Assembly (NCBI GenBank): GCA_910577995.1
Contig: CAJTND010000003.1
Coordinates: 49,230-113,229, forward strand
DNA from: an uncultured Christensenella sp.
GTDB lineage: Bacteria > Bacillota > Clostridia > Christensenellales > Pumilibacteraceae
Direction: 5' to 3'
DNA: 64,000 nt
Shown piece by piece: positions 49,369 to 56,774 of this stretch. The notes beneath the pieces were generated by a model that ran no database searches, was not told the origin of the DNA, and worked only from the letters and a program-made list of their open reading frames with translations. Numbering within the stretch: position 1 is the first letter of the stretch; every line of letters starts with the position of its first letter. The position numbers were made by a program, and so were the translations under genes.

Positions 49369-50697
49369 TTAAGCCGCCGCTTGTATTTTGTTTAGTTCTC
49401 TGTTTGCGTAGGGTAGCCATTTTTTATTGACATATTCCAAAACGCTGTCGTTTGGTTTGTGGTCGTGTTCGCCGTAGCACTGCAATATTCTTTTACGTGC
49501 TAATGAATATTCGACTGTAACAAATGGAACATTCGGACAGTTCTTGTCCCGAACAAAGAAAATAAGGCTTTCTTCTCGTGCAAATTTTTGGTCGTAGTTC
49601 ATGCGCCCTACGCAGTGGGAGAGTGCTTCACCTTCTAATATAAGGTCTTGCGGCGATCGCGCAATCACGACAATAAATGTATCGTCTTTATCACGCTGTA
49701 ATGGCAGATACTTTTCGGCAACGCTCGCAAATTGTTTGTATAATTCTTTCCGTTCTTCGGCGTCTTTTAATGCTCTTGCCGTGTGATATTGGTCGATACG
49801 AATATCGTGCCAACGGCGGAAGTCGTGCGGATAGCGGTTTTTCTCCAAACTCATATCCAAACCGAGATAGTTGCAGGCATTCAGATAATCTTCATACGCC
49901 GTATAATTCGTATTCTGTTTTTTTATGTAATTGATAAAATAATCGACGTCTTTGTTACCGCAAAGCAAAGGTTTTAATCTGCGGTAATTATCGCTACGGT
50001 AAAATTCTTTTCTTGCCTTCTCGAAAGTCTGTGTTTCTTTCAATGGCTTTCCCGTTTTATATGCCAGCAGCAATGTGCTTACATAGTAAATATTGGGTTT
50101 TATTTCTTCACGGTTATTCAAGAGCCATTTGCGGAAATGTCTGTCCTTGCCGACTTTCTGCAATATCTGTTTGCTTGTTGCAAATTCAGCAAGCCCGAAT
50201 TTTACGAGCATTTCCGCCTGCGGATATTTTTCGTAGGAACGAAGGTATTTGAATACGTCCAAGTAGGGGTATTGCATAACCGCACTGTAACGGTATTCGG
50301 GAAATTTGTTTAAGTATTCTTTGTTGAGAATAGGTGCAAAGACATTAAAGAATTTATCGTAGGCTTCTTCCCAGACGTGTGTTTCCCACAATTTAGCGTA
50401 TTGCGTAAGTCCCTGTTCGTACCAGCCTACGACATAACCGCGTATCATAAAGCACTCGAAATCTTTTACAAGACAGTATTCGGAATGAATACCGTGAACG
50501 GCTACCTGTTTGCAAAACCACTTATGTCCGCGATTTTTACAAGCAACCGTAACCTTTACGAGTTCACTGCCGTATTTCGTAAAGTAAGCATAGAAGCGCG
50601 TATAGCCGTTGTGGGCTTTGCGCTCGTTTTCGTCCGCTCGTTCTATGCGTTTGAGCATATATTTCGGAATGGGTTTTATTTGGTTTGCTTTTATCAT
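49369..50697 (-). CDS. PcfJ-like protein
   Basis: 442 residues from ATG 50697 (GAGGTG upstream; an ATG at 50709 overlapping the previous stop is also possible). The C-terminal part LILEGEALSHCVGRMNYDQKFAREESLIFFVR and ILQCYGEHDHKP is the PcfJ domain known from conjugative plasmid pCF10 and many Firmicutes elements. The biochemical role is not established. Follows the PcfK-type gene, the usual pcfK-pcfJ order. Confidence 0.85.
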   Translation of the reverse strand: MIKANQIKPIPKYMLKRIERADENERKAHNGYTRFYAYFTKYGSELVKVTVACKNRGHKWFCKQVAVHGIHSEYCLVKDFECFMIRGYVVGWYEQGLTQYAKLWETHVWEEAYDKFFNVFAPILNKEYLNKFPEYRYSAVMQYPYLDVFKYLRSYEKYPQAEMLVKFGLAEFATSKQILQKVGKDRHFRKWLLNNREEIKPNIYYVSTLLLAYKTGKPLKETQTFEKARKEFYRSDNYRRLKPLLCGNKDVDYFINYIKKQNTNYTAYEDYLNACNYLGLDMSLEKNRYPHDFRRWHDIRIDQYHTARALKDAEERKELYKQFASVAEKYLPLQRDKDDTFIVVIARSPQDLILEGEALSHCVGRMNYDQKFAREESLIFFVRDKNCPNVPFVTVEYSLARKRILQCYGEHDHKPNDSVLEYVNKKWLPYANRELNKIQAAA

Positions 50698-50705
50698 TTC
50701 ACACC

Positions 50706-51890
50706 TCATGCAATGTCTAATTTGCCGTCGAGCAAATCGTAAAGATAAATCATCGTTTCTTTATCGAAGGACGAAAGAGAATAGGGGACAGCGGTTTCGT
50801 CGTCGGGTTCTTCGTCAACAGTAATTTTCGGTTCGGCTATATCTCCGTCGAATTGCCGCATTTCCGTTTCCGTCATTTCTTCAATATCTTCGTCTTCGTC
50901 GGGCAAATCGTCTTTTATAAGCGGGGTTCCCGTTTTCGCAAGCGTAACTATATTTCCGTTCACTTCGACGATAACCACGTCGTGATTTTTTCGTATCTTG
51001 GCTATATACGCATCTGCCGCATGATAGGGGAAGCCGATTATAGGCACACGGCTTTCGAGCCCGACGTCCCTGCCTGTAAGCGTAAGATTGAGTTCGTCGG
51101 ATAATGTTTGCGCGTCGTCGTTAAATGCTTCGTAAAAATCGCCCAGCCGTATGAGAATAATACAGTCGGGATAACTGTCATTGAGTTCAACGTATTGCGA
51201 ATAGAAGGGCGGTATCGGCTTTTTCGGCGCAACCGATTTAACGCCGTTCTTTTCGTCAACGGCTTTCTGTAATGCGTCGGCGATTTCTTCGACGGTAGGT
51301 TCGGCTTCGTCCTCGTCGTCGGGCTGTTCGGTAATACCGTCCTCCTCTGCCATAAGCCGTAAGGTTTCCTGTATTTCTTCTTCGGTAGGTTCGCAATCGT
51401 CGTCGGCATTATCAACGACCTCTTGATCGTCGGTCTGCTTGATGTCGGTCTTTTTATCTGTTGCGTCGAGCATATCCCACAGTGAAGCCTGTTGCTGTTT
51501 CGGTTTGGGCGGTTCTGTTTTAACGATGGGGGTAGGCGTGGAAGTCTTTTTCTTTACAACGGGTTTCGGCGGTTTATATTCCGTTCCGTCCTCGTTATAA
51601 AGTTTTCCTTCGATACTGTCCTCCTCGAAGTAGTGAATAGCCCAACCATAAACAACGGCATCTTCAACGCACGCGGAGTTCGCGCCTTTTTCGGCGAGTT
51701 TTCGCGCTTCGTCGGTTGCAAATTTCATAAACCCGTCAAGGTCTTTTTTGGAGATGAGCGTTTTTCCGTCTTTCTCCACGGTTACTCCGTTATTGATTTT
51801 CTCTGCAAGAACGTCGCTCGCGTTTTCTTGCAAATAGGCAAGGATAAGTTCCTGCGCTTTTCCGTTCGCCGTAAGATTTAATGTTGTCAT
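50706..51890 (-). CDS. PcfK-like protein fused to a MutS domain I
   Basis: 394 residues from ATG 51890. N-terminal PcfK-like domain (about 1-110: AQELILAYLQENASDVLAEKINNG, ACVEDAVVYGWAIHYFEED). Then a long Pro/Asp/Glu-rich linker (about 110-225). Then PPFYSQYVELNDSYPDCIILIRLGDFYEAFNDDA and VPIIGFPYHAADAYIAKI, the mismatch-binding MutS domain I, without the MutS ATPase. An acidic tail follows. PcfK, PcfJ and MutS-I parts together suggest a role in DNA processing during element transfer or replication (inference). Confidence 0.8.
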   Translation of the reverse strand: MTTLNLTANGKAQELILAYLQENASDVLAEKINNGVTVEKDGKTLISKKDLDGFMKFATDEARKLAEKGANSACVEDAVVYGWAIHYFEEDSIEGKLYNEDGTEYKPPKPVVKKKTSTPTPIVKTEPPKPKQQQASLWDMLDATDKKTDIKQTDDQEVVDNADDDCEPTEEEIQETLRLMAEEDGITEQPDDEDEAEPTVEEIADALQKAVDEKNGVKSVAPKKPIPPFYSQYVELNDSYPDCIILIRLGDFYEAFNDDAQTLSDELNLTLTGRDVGLESRVPIIGFPYHAADAYIAKIRKNHDVVIVEVNGNIVTLAKTGTPLIKDDLPDEDEDIEEMTETEMRQFDGDIAEPKITVDEEPDDETAVPYSLSSFDKETMIYLYDLLDGKLDIA

Positions 51891-51891
51891 T

Positions 51892-52098
51892 TTACAAATC
51901 ACACTCCTGTTGTAAGATTTTTAAGATGTCCTGCTCATCGTAGCCGATAGAGCAAAACCAGATAATTGTTGCTAATTTTTCGAGCGGCGCGCCGTCCCTG
52001 TTCAGTTTGAATAACAAGGCGTATTGTCGGCAGTCGCCGTTCGTAAACCATTGATATTTGTTGCAAAGATAGTAAAGTTTGTCTGTCGAGATTTTCAT
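51892..52098 (-). CDS. Small hypothetical protein (68 aa)
   Basis: MKISTDKLYYLCNKYQWFTN and so on, helical, ending DILKILQQECDL. AAAGGAG SD. Its stop is 1 bp before the PcfK-fusion start, and its last codons hold the AGGAG for it, so the two are coupled. Not recognised. Confidence 0.65.
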   Translation of the reverse strand: MKISTDKLYYLCNKYQWFTNGDCRQYALLFKLNRDGAPLEKLATIIWFCSIGYDEQDILKILQQECDL

Positions 52099-52132
52099 TG
52101 TGTATAACTCCTTTTAGATTTTTATTTGTAAA

Positions 52133-52162
52133 TTAAAAAAGCCCGTTCAAGGACTGAACGGA
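52133..52162 (-). terminator. Terminator overlapping the end of the gene at 52147
   Basis: CCGTTCA / TGAACGG stem containing the stop codon of the upstream gene, followed on the minus strand by six T residues. Confidence 0.65.
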
Positions 52163-52383
52163 CAACCGCGCCAACGACGCTTGTATTCGAGATATGTTTT
52201 TATGGGGATAACCAGCCACGATACGTTTTCGATAGGTTTTCCCGTCTTTCTGTCAGGCGGAGAATGCGTTTCGTACCAACGCACATTCCAAAGTGCGCCG
52301 TCGTATCTATTTGTAACGAGGTACACTTTCAAATGCTTTTCGCCATATTTTTTGTAACACACTTTATAACCGTAATCTCTCAT
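52147..52383 (-). CDS. Small hypothetical protein (78 aa)
   Basis: MRDYGYKVCYKKYGEKHLKV and so on, basic and Tyr/Trp-rich, probably a small beta domain (KVYLVTNRYDGALWNVRWYETH). Starts on the preceding stop (ATGA overlap). Not recognised. Confidence 0.6.
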   Translation of the reverse strand: MRDYGYKVCYKKYGEKHLKVYLVTNRYDGALWNVRWYETHSPPDRKTGKPIENVSWLVIPIKTYLEYKRRWRGCPFSP

Positions 52384-52916
52384 ATGCCGTAAACCTTCTT
52401 TGCAAAATAGGGGAGAGCGGAGTAGAAATTACAGTATTTTATGGCTTTATGTACCCATTTGTCGCAATCGAACGATTTGCTCTCGGCATATTCATAGCCT
52501 TTGTTTGTAAGCATTTTCAGTTCGTAATCGTCGCTGCCGTCGTGATGGCTTCCGTGTATGTAAAAATGTCCGTTCACGTCATAAAAGCGAATATATTCCA
52601 GATGTTCGATACAAGAAAGAAAATCGTTAAAAGAGCGGATAAACGTACCGCCTTCGATTTCTCCGTGCCAACTTCCGAAATAGCCCATTAGAAGATATAC
52701 GTTTTTTCCCAGCATTGATTTTAATTCGGCTTCGACGTCAAGCCACTGTTCACGGTCTTGAAAATCCATTTCTTCGTAAACCCATTTGTCGGGTATATCT
52801 TCCGGCGATTTCCAACCGTTTTCTTCGGCGAAATCGTCAAAAAGATATTGTCGGGTTTCTCGTTCTCGTTCGATGCTAAAATAGTTGTCGTAGATAGTAA
52901 TTTCTTTGTTTTTCAT
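52380..52916 (-). CDS. Hypothetical protein (178 aa)
   Basis: Contains SMLGKNVYLLMGYFGSWHGEIEGG and FYDVNGHFYIHGSHHDGSDDYELKMLTNKGYEYAESKS, the latter His/Asp-rich. The N-terminal half is acidic and helical. AAAGGAG SD. A family common in Firmicutes plasmids is likely, but I cannot name it. Confidence 0.6.
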   Translation of the reverse strand: MKNKEITIYDNYFSIERERETRQYLFDDFAEENGWKSPEDIPDKWVYEEMDFQDREQWLDVEAELKSMLGKNVYLLMGYFGSWHGEIEGGTFIRSFNDFLSCIEHLEYIRFYDVNGHFYIHGSHHDGSDDYELKMLTNKGYEYAESKSFDCDKWVHKAIKYCNFYSALPYFAKKVYGI

Positions 52917-52931
52917 AGCGTAAACTCCTTT

Positions 52932-53111
52932 TCAATAAAGACTGTGTATAACGATTTTCTTGTGTTGCAAATTATAGTCCTGTCTGAACTTTCGCAGAGC
53001 GGAGCGGAACGAATAATATAAATATCTCATGTGGATATGTCTGCCGTAATCGTCGCGGTAATTGAATACGAGCATACCCTCGTGGTTGTAATAATAGAAT
53101 AGGTATCTCAT
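52932..53111 (-). CDS. Small hypothetical protein (59 aa)
   Basis: Begins ATG 53111, overlapping the stop of the gene at 53108 (ATGA). Sequence MRYLFYYYNHEGMLVFNYRD and so on, very rich in Tyr and Arg, ending KKIVIHSLY. An overlapping longer frame (52972-53262) is judged spurious. The coupled start supports this one. Confidence 0.6.
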   Translation of the reverse strand: MRYLFYYYNHEGMLVFNYRDDYGRHIHMRYLYYSFRSALRKFRQDYNLQHKKIVIHSLY

Positions 53112-53572
53112 CCCGTAACCCTCCCATATAAATCGTCGGCGTAATAGGTGCAGTTAAATCCGTTGAATATAGCCGTGCAAAGTGTGCCTTTGTAATCGAC
53201 GATATAATATTTTTGATTGCCTTTTTGCCGTTCGTCCAAAACCGTAACTTCGTCCATTTCACCGCCGAGCGAATTTATATGCGCTGCAATCGTGTATGTC
53301 CGTCCGTCGCAAAAATCTTCAAGGTCTGAAATATTTTTAAGCGGAGTAGGGGCTTCGAGTGTTCCCATACAGTAGTCGTAACCGTAATATTCCGCATAGG
53401 GGCATTCTTTGAGTTCGGTTAAAAGATGGGCGGCGACGATTAAGTTGTCGTCGTCAATTTTTGATTTTATAAATTCTTTCAGTGTTTCGTAAGAGGATAT
53501 ATCGTCGCGCTCTTGCATCAATTCTTCGATTGCGACGTCGAAACCTTTTTTGTGTAATTCCAATACTGTCAT
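53108..53572 (-). CDS. Hypothetical protein (154 aa)
   Basis: Start ATG 53572 (MTVLELHKKGFDVAIEEL) chosen for GGAGG 9 bp upstream. Contains LIVAAHLLTELKECPYAEYYGYDYCMGTLEAP and YYIVDYKGTLCTAIFNGFNCTYYADDLYG. Acidic and soluble. Not recognised. Confidence 0.6.
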   Translation of the reverse strand: MTVLELHKKGFDVAIEELMQERDDISSYETLKEFIKSKIDDDNLIVAAHLLTELKECPYAEYYGYDYCMGTLEAPTPLKNISDLEDFCDGRTYTIAAHINSLGGEMDEVTVLDERQKGNQKYYIVDYKGTLCTAIFNGFNCTYYADDLYGRVTG

Positions 53573-53573
53573 T

Positions 53574-53882
53574 TTATAATACCTCCATAACAAGTAAGTC
53601 TATACGGGAGTGGGCGTAGTAGTCGTCCTTATCCGTAATATGCCAATAAACCTCGCTTTCACCCGAATTGTTGTCCTCAAACTCAAATTCATAGTGGTCG
53701 TCCACGGGATAGCCCTCGTCATCGAACTCAATCTTGCCAACCCACGAATTTTCGGGCTTTCTTTCGGCGCAAATAAGTTCTTTGAATTTGTCGTAAGCGT
53801 CGTTGTAATGCTTGTAAATAAAAAGATCCACTCCGTCGCTGTCGTGAGTGGACCAATCGAATTTTATTACATAAACTTTCAT
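53574..53882 (-). CDS. Hypothetical protein (102 aa)
   Basis: MKVYVIKFDWSTHDSDGVDL, with YKHYNDAYDKFKELICAER and an acidic C-terminal half (YEFEFEDNNSGESEVYWHI). Probably an alpha/beta fold. 1 bp before the next gene. Not recognised. Confidence 0.6.
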   Translation of the reverse strand: MKVYVIKFDWSTHDSDGVDLFIYKHYNDAYDKFKELICAERKPENSWVGKIEFDDEGYPVDDHYEFEFEDNNSGESEVYWHITDKDDYYAHSRIDLLVMEVL

Positions 53883-53894
53883 ATTTGCCTCCTG

Positions 53895-54296
53895 TTATGC
53901 TACTCTCACAAGTCCGCCGAGTTGCGATTTTATGCAAATACTTCCGAACTCGCTGCACCAATCGTCGTTTACGTTTTTTGTATAGACGAACGCATAACCG
54001 TCTTTCAAATCTTCTCTGTCTGTTTCCCATTCTTTTTCGTGTTTGGAAACGTAGAGAAGGGAGTAGAGTTCTCCGATTTCCGTAAAACTGTGAATGATAT
54101 GGTACACCAAAGCATCGTGTTCGATCTCGAAATCGTCAACCATTTTTTGCTGGTCGTTGTCGAGCCAATAGAGAATACCGCCGTTTTCAGAAAGATTGAC
54201 AATGTTTTCTTTCTCGAACTCTTTGATTACGTTCGGATAGAGTTTGAGCATTTTCATTCTTTCGATTGCCTCTTGTTTTTGTTCCTGTTTTGTCAT
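53895..54296 (-). CDS. Hypothetical protein (133 aa)
   Basis: Start ATG 54296 (MTKQEQKQEAIERMKMLKLY) chosen because AGGAGG lies upstream. Contains VVDDFEIEHDALVYHIIHSFTEIGELYSLLYVS and KDGYAFVYTKN. Similar-sized acidic proteins are common in Firmicutes plasmids and elements; no function is known. Confidence 0.6.
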   Translation of the reverse strand: MTKQEQKQEAIERMKMLKLYPNVIKEFEKENIVNLSENGGILYWLDNDQQKMVDDFEIEHDALVYHIIHSFTEIGELYSLLYVSKHEKEWETDREDLKDGYAFVYTKNVNDDWCSEFGSICIKSQLGGLVRVA

Positions 54297-54312
54297 AATA
54301 AAAAACCTCCTA

Positions 54313-55143
54313 TTAGTTATAATTTTCGTATTTACAAAAACGTGTATATTGAAAAACATAAGCCGGCGTTTTCCATACGCCCCATAATTCACGGGTTAGC
54401 GCGTCTTGGTGTTTTACGATAGCCGGTACTCCTGCAAACGATAATTGCAAGTAAGTCATGTGTACGCAACGCTCGTCAATATCTCCTGCGTCGATAAAGC
54501 AATCGTGAGCATAATTAACTCCGTAACGGTTTTTCAGAATGTCAAGAGCGGCGATGAGCATACCGCCACCGCCACAACAGCAATCGTTAATCGTTATAAT
54601 CTCGCCGTGTTTGATTTTATCGTCCGTAATCGTCATTTCCGCCATACAGCGTGAAACGTGATAAGGCGTAAAAAATTGACCTGCTCGCTTTTCTCCTTGT
54701 TCGCAACGCATAAACAAATCGCCCAAATAATCGTTGAATACGCCGTTATCGTAAACGACGGAAGATAAAAGCGCGAATATCTTTCCGAATATATCGGCAA
54801 TCAATTCGCGCTCGCTGGGTTTATATGTTTTCATTATTTGCTTATAGCGTTCTTCTCGTTTTTCCGATTTATTTAACGTAATTCCATTTGATATGGCTAT
54901 TGCGCCGCACTCGAATACGTCCGAGATAAGTTTACTTTTACTGACACTGTATGCGGCTCTTTCGATTTGCTTTATAATCTCGTCGATTGTCGGGATTTGA
55001 TACGGGCATAAATTAGTTTCGCCGTTTGTTTTCGCTTTCGGTGTTATAGGCTCTGCCGTTTTTGGCGGTGTTGTAACTATAACTTTCGGCGGATCATCAA
55101 AAACAAAATCAAATATAGACATTTGTCCGTTTGTCGTTTTCAT
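54313..55143 (-). CDS. HsdM-like N6-adenine methylase domain protein lacking the NPPY motif
   Basis: 276 residues. A Pro/Thr-rich N terminus (about 1-45), then the helical HsdM-like region and AGQFFTPYHVSRCMAEM. SAM motif I is TINDCCCGGGGMLIAA. After DIDERCVHMTYLQLSFAGVPAIVKHQDAL it ends with WGVWKTPAYVFQ, and no D/N-PP-Y/F catalytic motif is present. It should bind SAM but probably cannot methylate by the usual route. Overlaps the J-domain gene stop (ATGA). Possibly protects or senses the element's methylation state (inference). Confidence 0.8.
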   Translation of the reverse strand: MKTTNGQMSIFDFVFDDPPKVIVTTPPKTAEPITPKAKTNGETNLCPYQIPTIDEIIKQIERAAYSVSKSKLISDVFECGAIAISNGITLNKSEKREERYKQIMKTYKPSERELIADIFGKIFALLSSVVYDNGVFNDYLGDLFMRCEQGEKRAGQFFTPYHVSRCMAEMTITDDKIKHGEIITINDCCCGGGGMLIAALDILKNRYGVNYAHDCFIDAGDIDERCVHMTYLQLSFAGVPAIVKHQDALTRELWGVWKTPAYVFQYTRFCKYENYN

Positions 55144-55655
55144 TATTTTGCTCCCATAATCTGCAATTTCGGTTTAACCATTTTATCTTCGTCGCCCTTA
55201 ATAATTTCCGAACCGTGTAAACGTCGTATATCGTCAAGGGACAAGTGGAATTTGTTATTGGAAGGGTTGTTCGTCCACGCCCACGCTTTTTTATTCGAGC
55301 AGTAAAAGAAGCCTAATGCCTTTAATTGCTGTCTGTATTCGTAAGCATTGAATACCCATAACCACGAGCCGCAAAGTTCTATTTTGCACTCAAAGTTTAT
55401 AATTGCATTGATTATATCTCTGAATTTATCGGGTACGTCGTTTTCGGTTTCGGTGTTTTGCTTTTCGTAAGTTTTACCGTCCGCCGTTTCGTGTATGTTC
55501 TTGACGCGCTTATACAGTTCGTCGTATTCGGCATTGATGCGCTGCATATCTTCAACCTTGCCGCCTCTGTCGGGGTGGTGCTTGAAAGCAAGCGTTTTAT
55601 ACTGCCGTTTCAGTTCCTCAACGGTTTTTACGTTCTCGAAAAATTTGTATGTCAT
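55143..55655 (-). CDS. J-domain (DnaJ-like) protein
   Basis: 170 residues from ATG 55655, chosen for GGAGG upstream. The N-terminal J domain (MTYKFFENVKTVEELKRQYKTLAFKHHPDRGG) holds the HPD motif that stimulates DnaK ATPase. The C-terminal half (FYCSNKKAWAWTNN, LSLDDIRRLHGSEII) is a small domain often found with J domains in Firmicutes plasmids. Overlaps both neighbours by 1 to 4 bp. Confidence 0.85.
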   Translation of the reverse strand: MTYKFFENVKTVEELKRQYKTLAFKHHPDRGGKVEDMQRINAEYDELYKRVKNIHETADGKTYEKQNTETENDVPDKFRDIINAIINFECKIELCGSWLWVFNAYEYRQQLKALGFFYCSNKKAWAWTNNPSNNKFHLSLDDIRRLHGSEIIKGDEDKMVKPKLQIMGAK

Positions 55656-55777
55656 TCGTCTTTGACCTCCGTTTCTGTTTCGCATAAGTCCAATAATGCC
55701 GCAATGAACTCGTCATCGTCGGCAAAGTCTTTCGGGAAATCCTGTTTTAAGATTGCTATGTATTCTTCGTTTGTCAT
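55652..55777 (-). CDS. Very small hypothetical protein (41 aa)
   Basis: MTNEEYIAILKQDFPKDFAD and so on, acidic. GAGG precedes ATG 55777. Its stop overlaps the J-domain gene start (ATGA), and its 3' end carries that gene's GGAGG. Not recognised. Confidence 0.6.
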   Translation of the reverse strand: MTNEEYIAILKQDFPKDFADDDEFIAALLDLCETETEVKDE

Positions 55778-55789
55778 AATTAAAACCTC

Positions 55790-56026
55790 TTACATAAGTT
55801 CAAATTCGTGCAGATGGATTTTATCTGCGTATAAACCGAACTCGAAATAGCGAATATCATTTACCGTTTCTTCGTCTATTTCGTCGTCCTCGAATAAATC
55901 GAAAGTATCTTGCGTTATTCGTCCTTGATTGGATATAGCAAGCGTAATTACGTTGTTATCTTCGTCAATATCAATAATATCGAAAGTGATGAAGTGATCA
56001 CCGTCGAAGAAATCATATTCAAACAT
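55790..56026 (-). CDS. Acidic hypothetical protein (78 aa)
   Basis: Start ATG 56026 (MFEYDFFDGDHFITFDIIDI) chosen for GAGGTG 6 bp upstream. Contains about 30 percent Asp and Glu (LFEDDEIDEETVNDIRYFE). Strongly acidic small proteins can mimic DNA and inhibit restriction enzymes or other DNA-binding proteins; this is only a possibility here. Confidence 0.6.
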   Translation of the reverse strand: MFEYDFFDGDHFITFDIIDIDEDNNVITLAISNQGRITQDTFDLFEDDEIDEETVNDIRYFEFGLYADKIHLHEFELM

Positions 56027-56036
56027 TTCAATCACC

Positions 56037-56339
56037 TCAATCAATTTTTTTGAACCAGATATAATAGGTTGTTTCTATGTAGTCCAACGTATCGTATCTG
56101 TTTTTTTCTTTGTTGTAGACATTTACGTTTTCGTAGGCAACTGTTACATAACCTTTGAACTCCGTGTCGCTGTCTTTTACGGGTTTGCATTTTTCGGCAA
56201 CATCCTCGAACACCCGTATATAGGCGTTACCTTTTTGAGAAGTAGAGGGGATTAACAGATTACCTTCGACAAGGTATCCAACACCCTTAATCTTCTCGTC
56301 CCGATTTACTTTGCTGATGCTGTAAACCACTTTTTGCAT
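56037..56339 (-). CDS. Hypothetical protein (100 aa), first gene of the leftward operon
   Basis: Start ATG 56339 (MQKVVYSISKVNRDEKIKGV) chosen for GGAGG upstream. Beta-rich (GYVTVAYENVNVYNKEKNRYDTLDYIETTYYIWF). Not recognised. Its leader contains the sequence inverted at 56565-56622. Confidence 0.6.
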   Translation of the reverse strand: MQKVVYSISKVNRDEKIKGVGYLVEGNLLIPSTSQKGNAYIRVFEDVAEKCKPVKDSDTEFKGYVTVAYENVNVYNKEKNRYDTLDYIETTYYIWFKKID

Positions 56340-56350
56340 TTTCTTTATAC

Positions 56351-56444
56351 CTCCAAAATATATTAGCCTTTCGGCAAGGACGACTTGTAGCACTGCTCGG
56401 TCAAGGGCAAGTTTCTATTTTTAATCGGGCTGTGAATGTAAACG
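56351..56444 (-). repeat. Leader of the leftward operon, left arm of an imperfect inverted repeat
   Basis: Read on the minus strand it contains CGTTTACATT, then GTGCTACAA, CCGAAAGGCT and TATTTTGGAGG (the SD of the gene at 56339). The same blocks in the same order occur on the plus strand at 56565-56622. Confidence 0.65.
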
Positions 56445-56564
56445 ACAGGTATTCATTCTTGTAAGGTAACCGAAAAATTATTGCGTAAAATGGCATAAGA
56501 AAAAAGCCAAACATTGCTGTCTGACTTTTCGTTTATATTCATATTTTAAGTTATAATTTTTCGC
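56445..56564. other. Region between the inverted leader copies
   Basis: 120 bp, A/T-rich, with a possible 29-codon frame on the minus strand (starts MNINEKSDSNVWLF) that has no clear SD. No convincing promoter pair was found for the leftward operon, though one is expected here. Confidence 0.35.
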
Positions 56565-56622
56565 CGTTTACATTTACGAGAGCCGTGCTACAACCGAAGT
56601 CCGAAAGGCTTTATTTTGGAGG
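56565..56622 (+). repeat. Inverted partial copy of the operon leader at the right end of the element
   Basis: CGTTTACATT ... GTGCTACAA ... CCGAAAGGCT ... TATTTTGGAGG on the plus strand, ending within the attR core. No gene follows in the integrated state. Confidence 0.6.
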
Positions 56623-56661
56623 ACACTTAACCCTATCTAAAAAAGTGTTCTACTGGGGTTT
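56620..56661. other. Candidate attR: right junction of the integrated element
   Basis: AGGACACTTAA (56620-56630) repeats the attL core. The chromosomal arm AAGTGTTCTACTGGGGTTT (56643-56661) is the inverted partner of 19665-19683. A run of nine G and TATAAT (56676-56681) follow, belonging to the LytTR operon promoter. Confidence 0.65.
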
Positions 56662-56675
56662 CGTCTGGGGGGGGG

Positions 56676-56681
56676 TATAAT
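56676..56681 (+). promoter_or_regulatory. -10 box of the LytTR two-component operon
   Basis: Perfect TATAAT directly after a G9 tract, without a recognisable -35, so activator dependence is likely. A leader hairpin GTCGGTA / TACCGAC (56695-56727) follows. The element has inserted just upstream, separating this box from whatever lay further left. Confidence 0.55.
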
Positions 56682-56774
56682 CTATTTAGTTTAAGTCGGT
56701 ACGACGCACGCGTGCGCGCATACCGACCGCAAACGGCGCGTATGTGCATAGTTTGCGCGGCATTCGGAGGGATG

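Larger units (their letters stand above)
19686..56619. mobile_element. Integrated mobile element of about 37 kb (serine-recombinase type) carrying an inovirus-like module and a type I R-M system
   Basis: Bounded by the AGRACACTTAA direct repeats. It is lower in GC than the flanks. The recombinase genes are at the left end facing outward, as usual for large serine recombinase elements. Cargo: SOS-type repressor, Y-family polymerase, inovirus-like genes, phase-variable type I R-M, and a plasmid-like operon with PcfJ, PcfK and J-domain proteins. No relaxase, coupling ATPase or VirB4 was seen, so it is probably mobilisable, satellite-like or phage-derived rather than self-conjugative. Confidence 0.8.

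Noticed and set aside
52972..53262. 96-codon minus-strand frame
   Set aside because: Lies inside two better genes. The 59-codon frame at 52932-53111 has an ATGA-coupled start and takes precedence.
19686..56619. Integrative conjugative element
   Set aside because: Despite PcfJ, PcfK and a J-domain protein typical of conjugative plasmids, no relaxase, coupling ATPase, VirB4 or other type IV secretion gene was found. Called a mobile element of unspecified transfer mode.
19665..56661. The arms CCAGTAGAACAC read as LytTR/VirR-type binding sites of the adjacent regulator
   Set aside because: Resemblance to the VirR box is partial and the arrangement is inverted rather than the usual direct repeat. 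Kept as an idea only.
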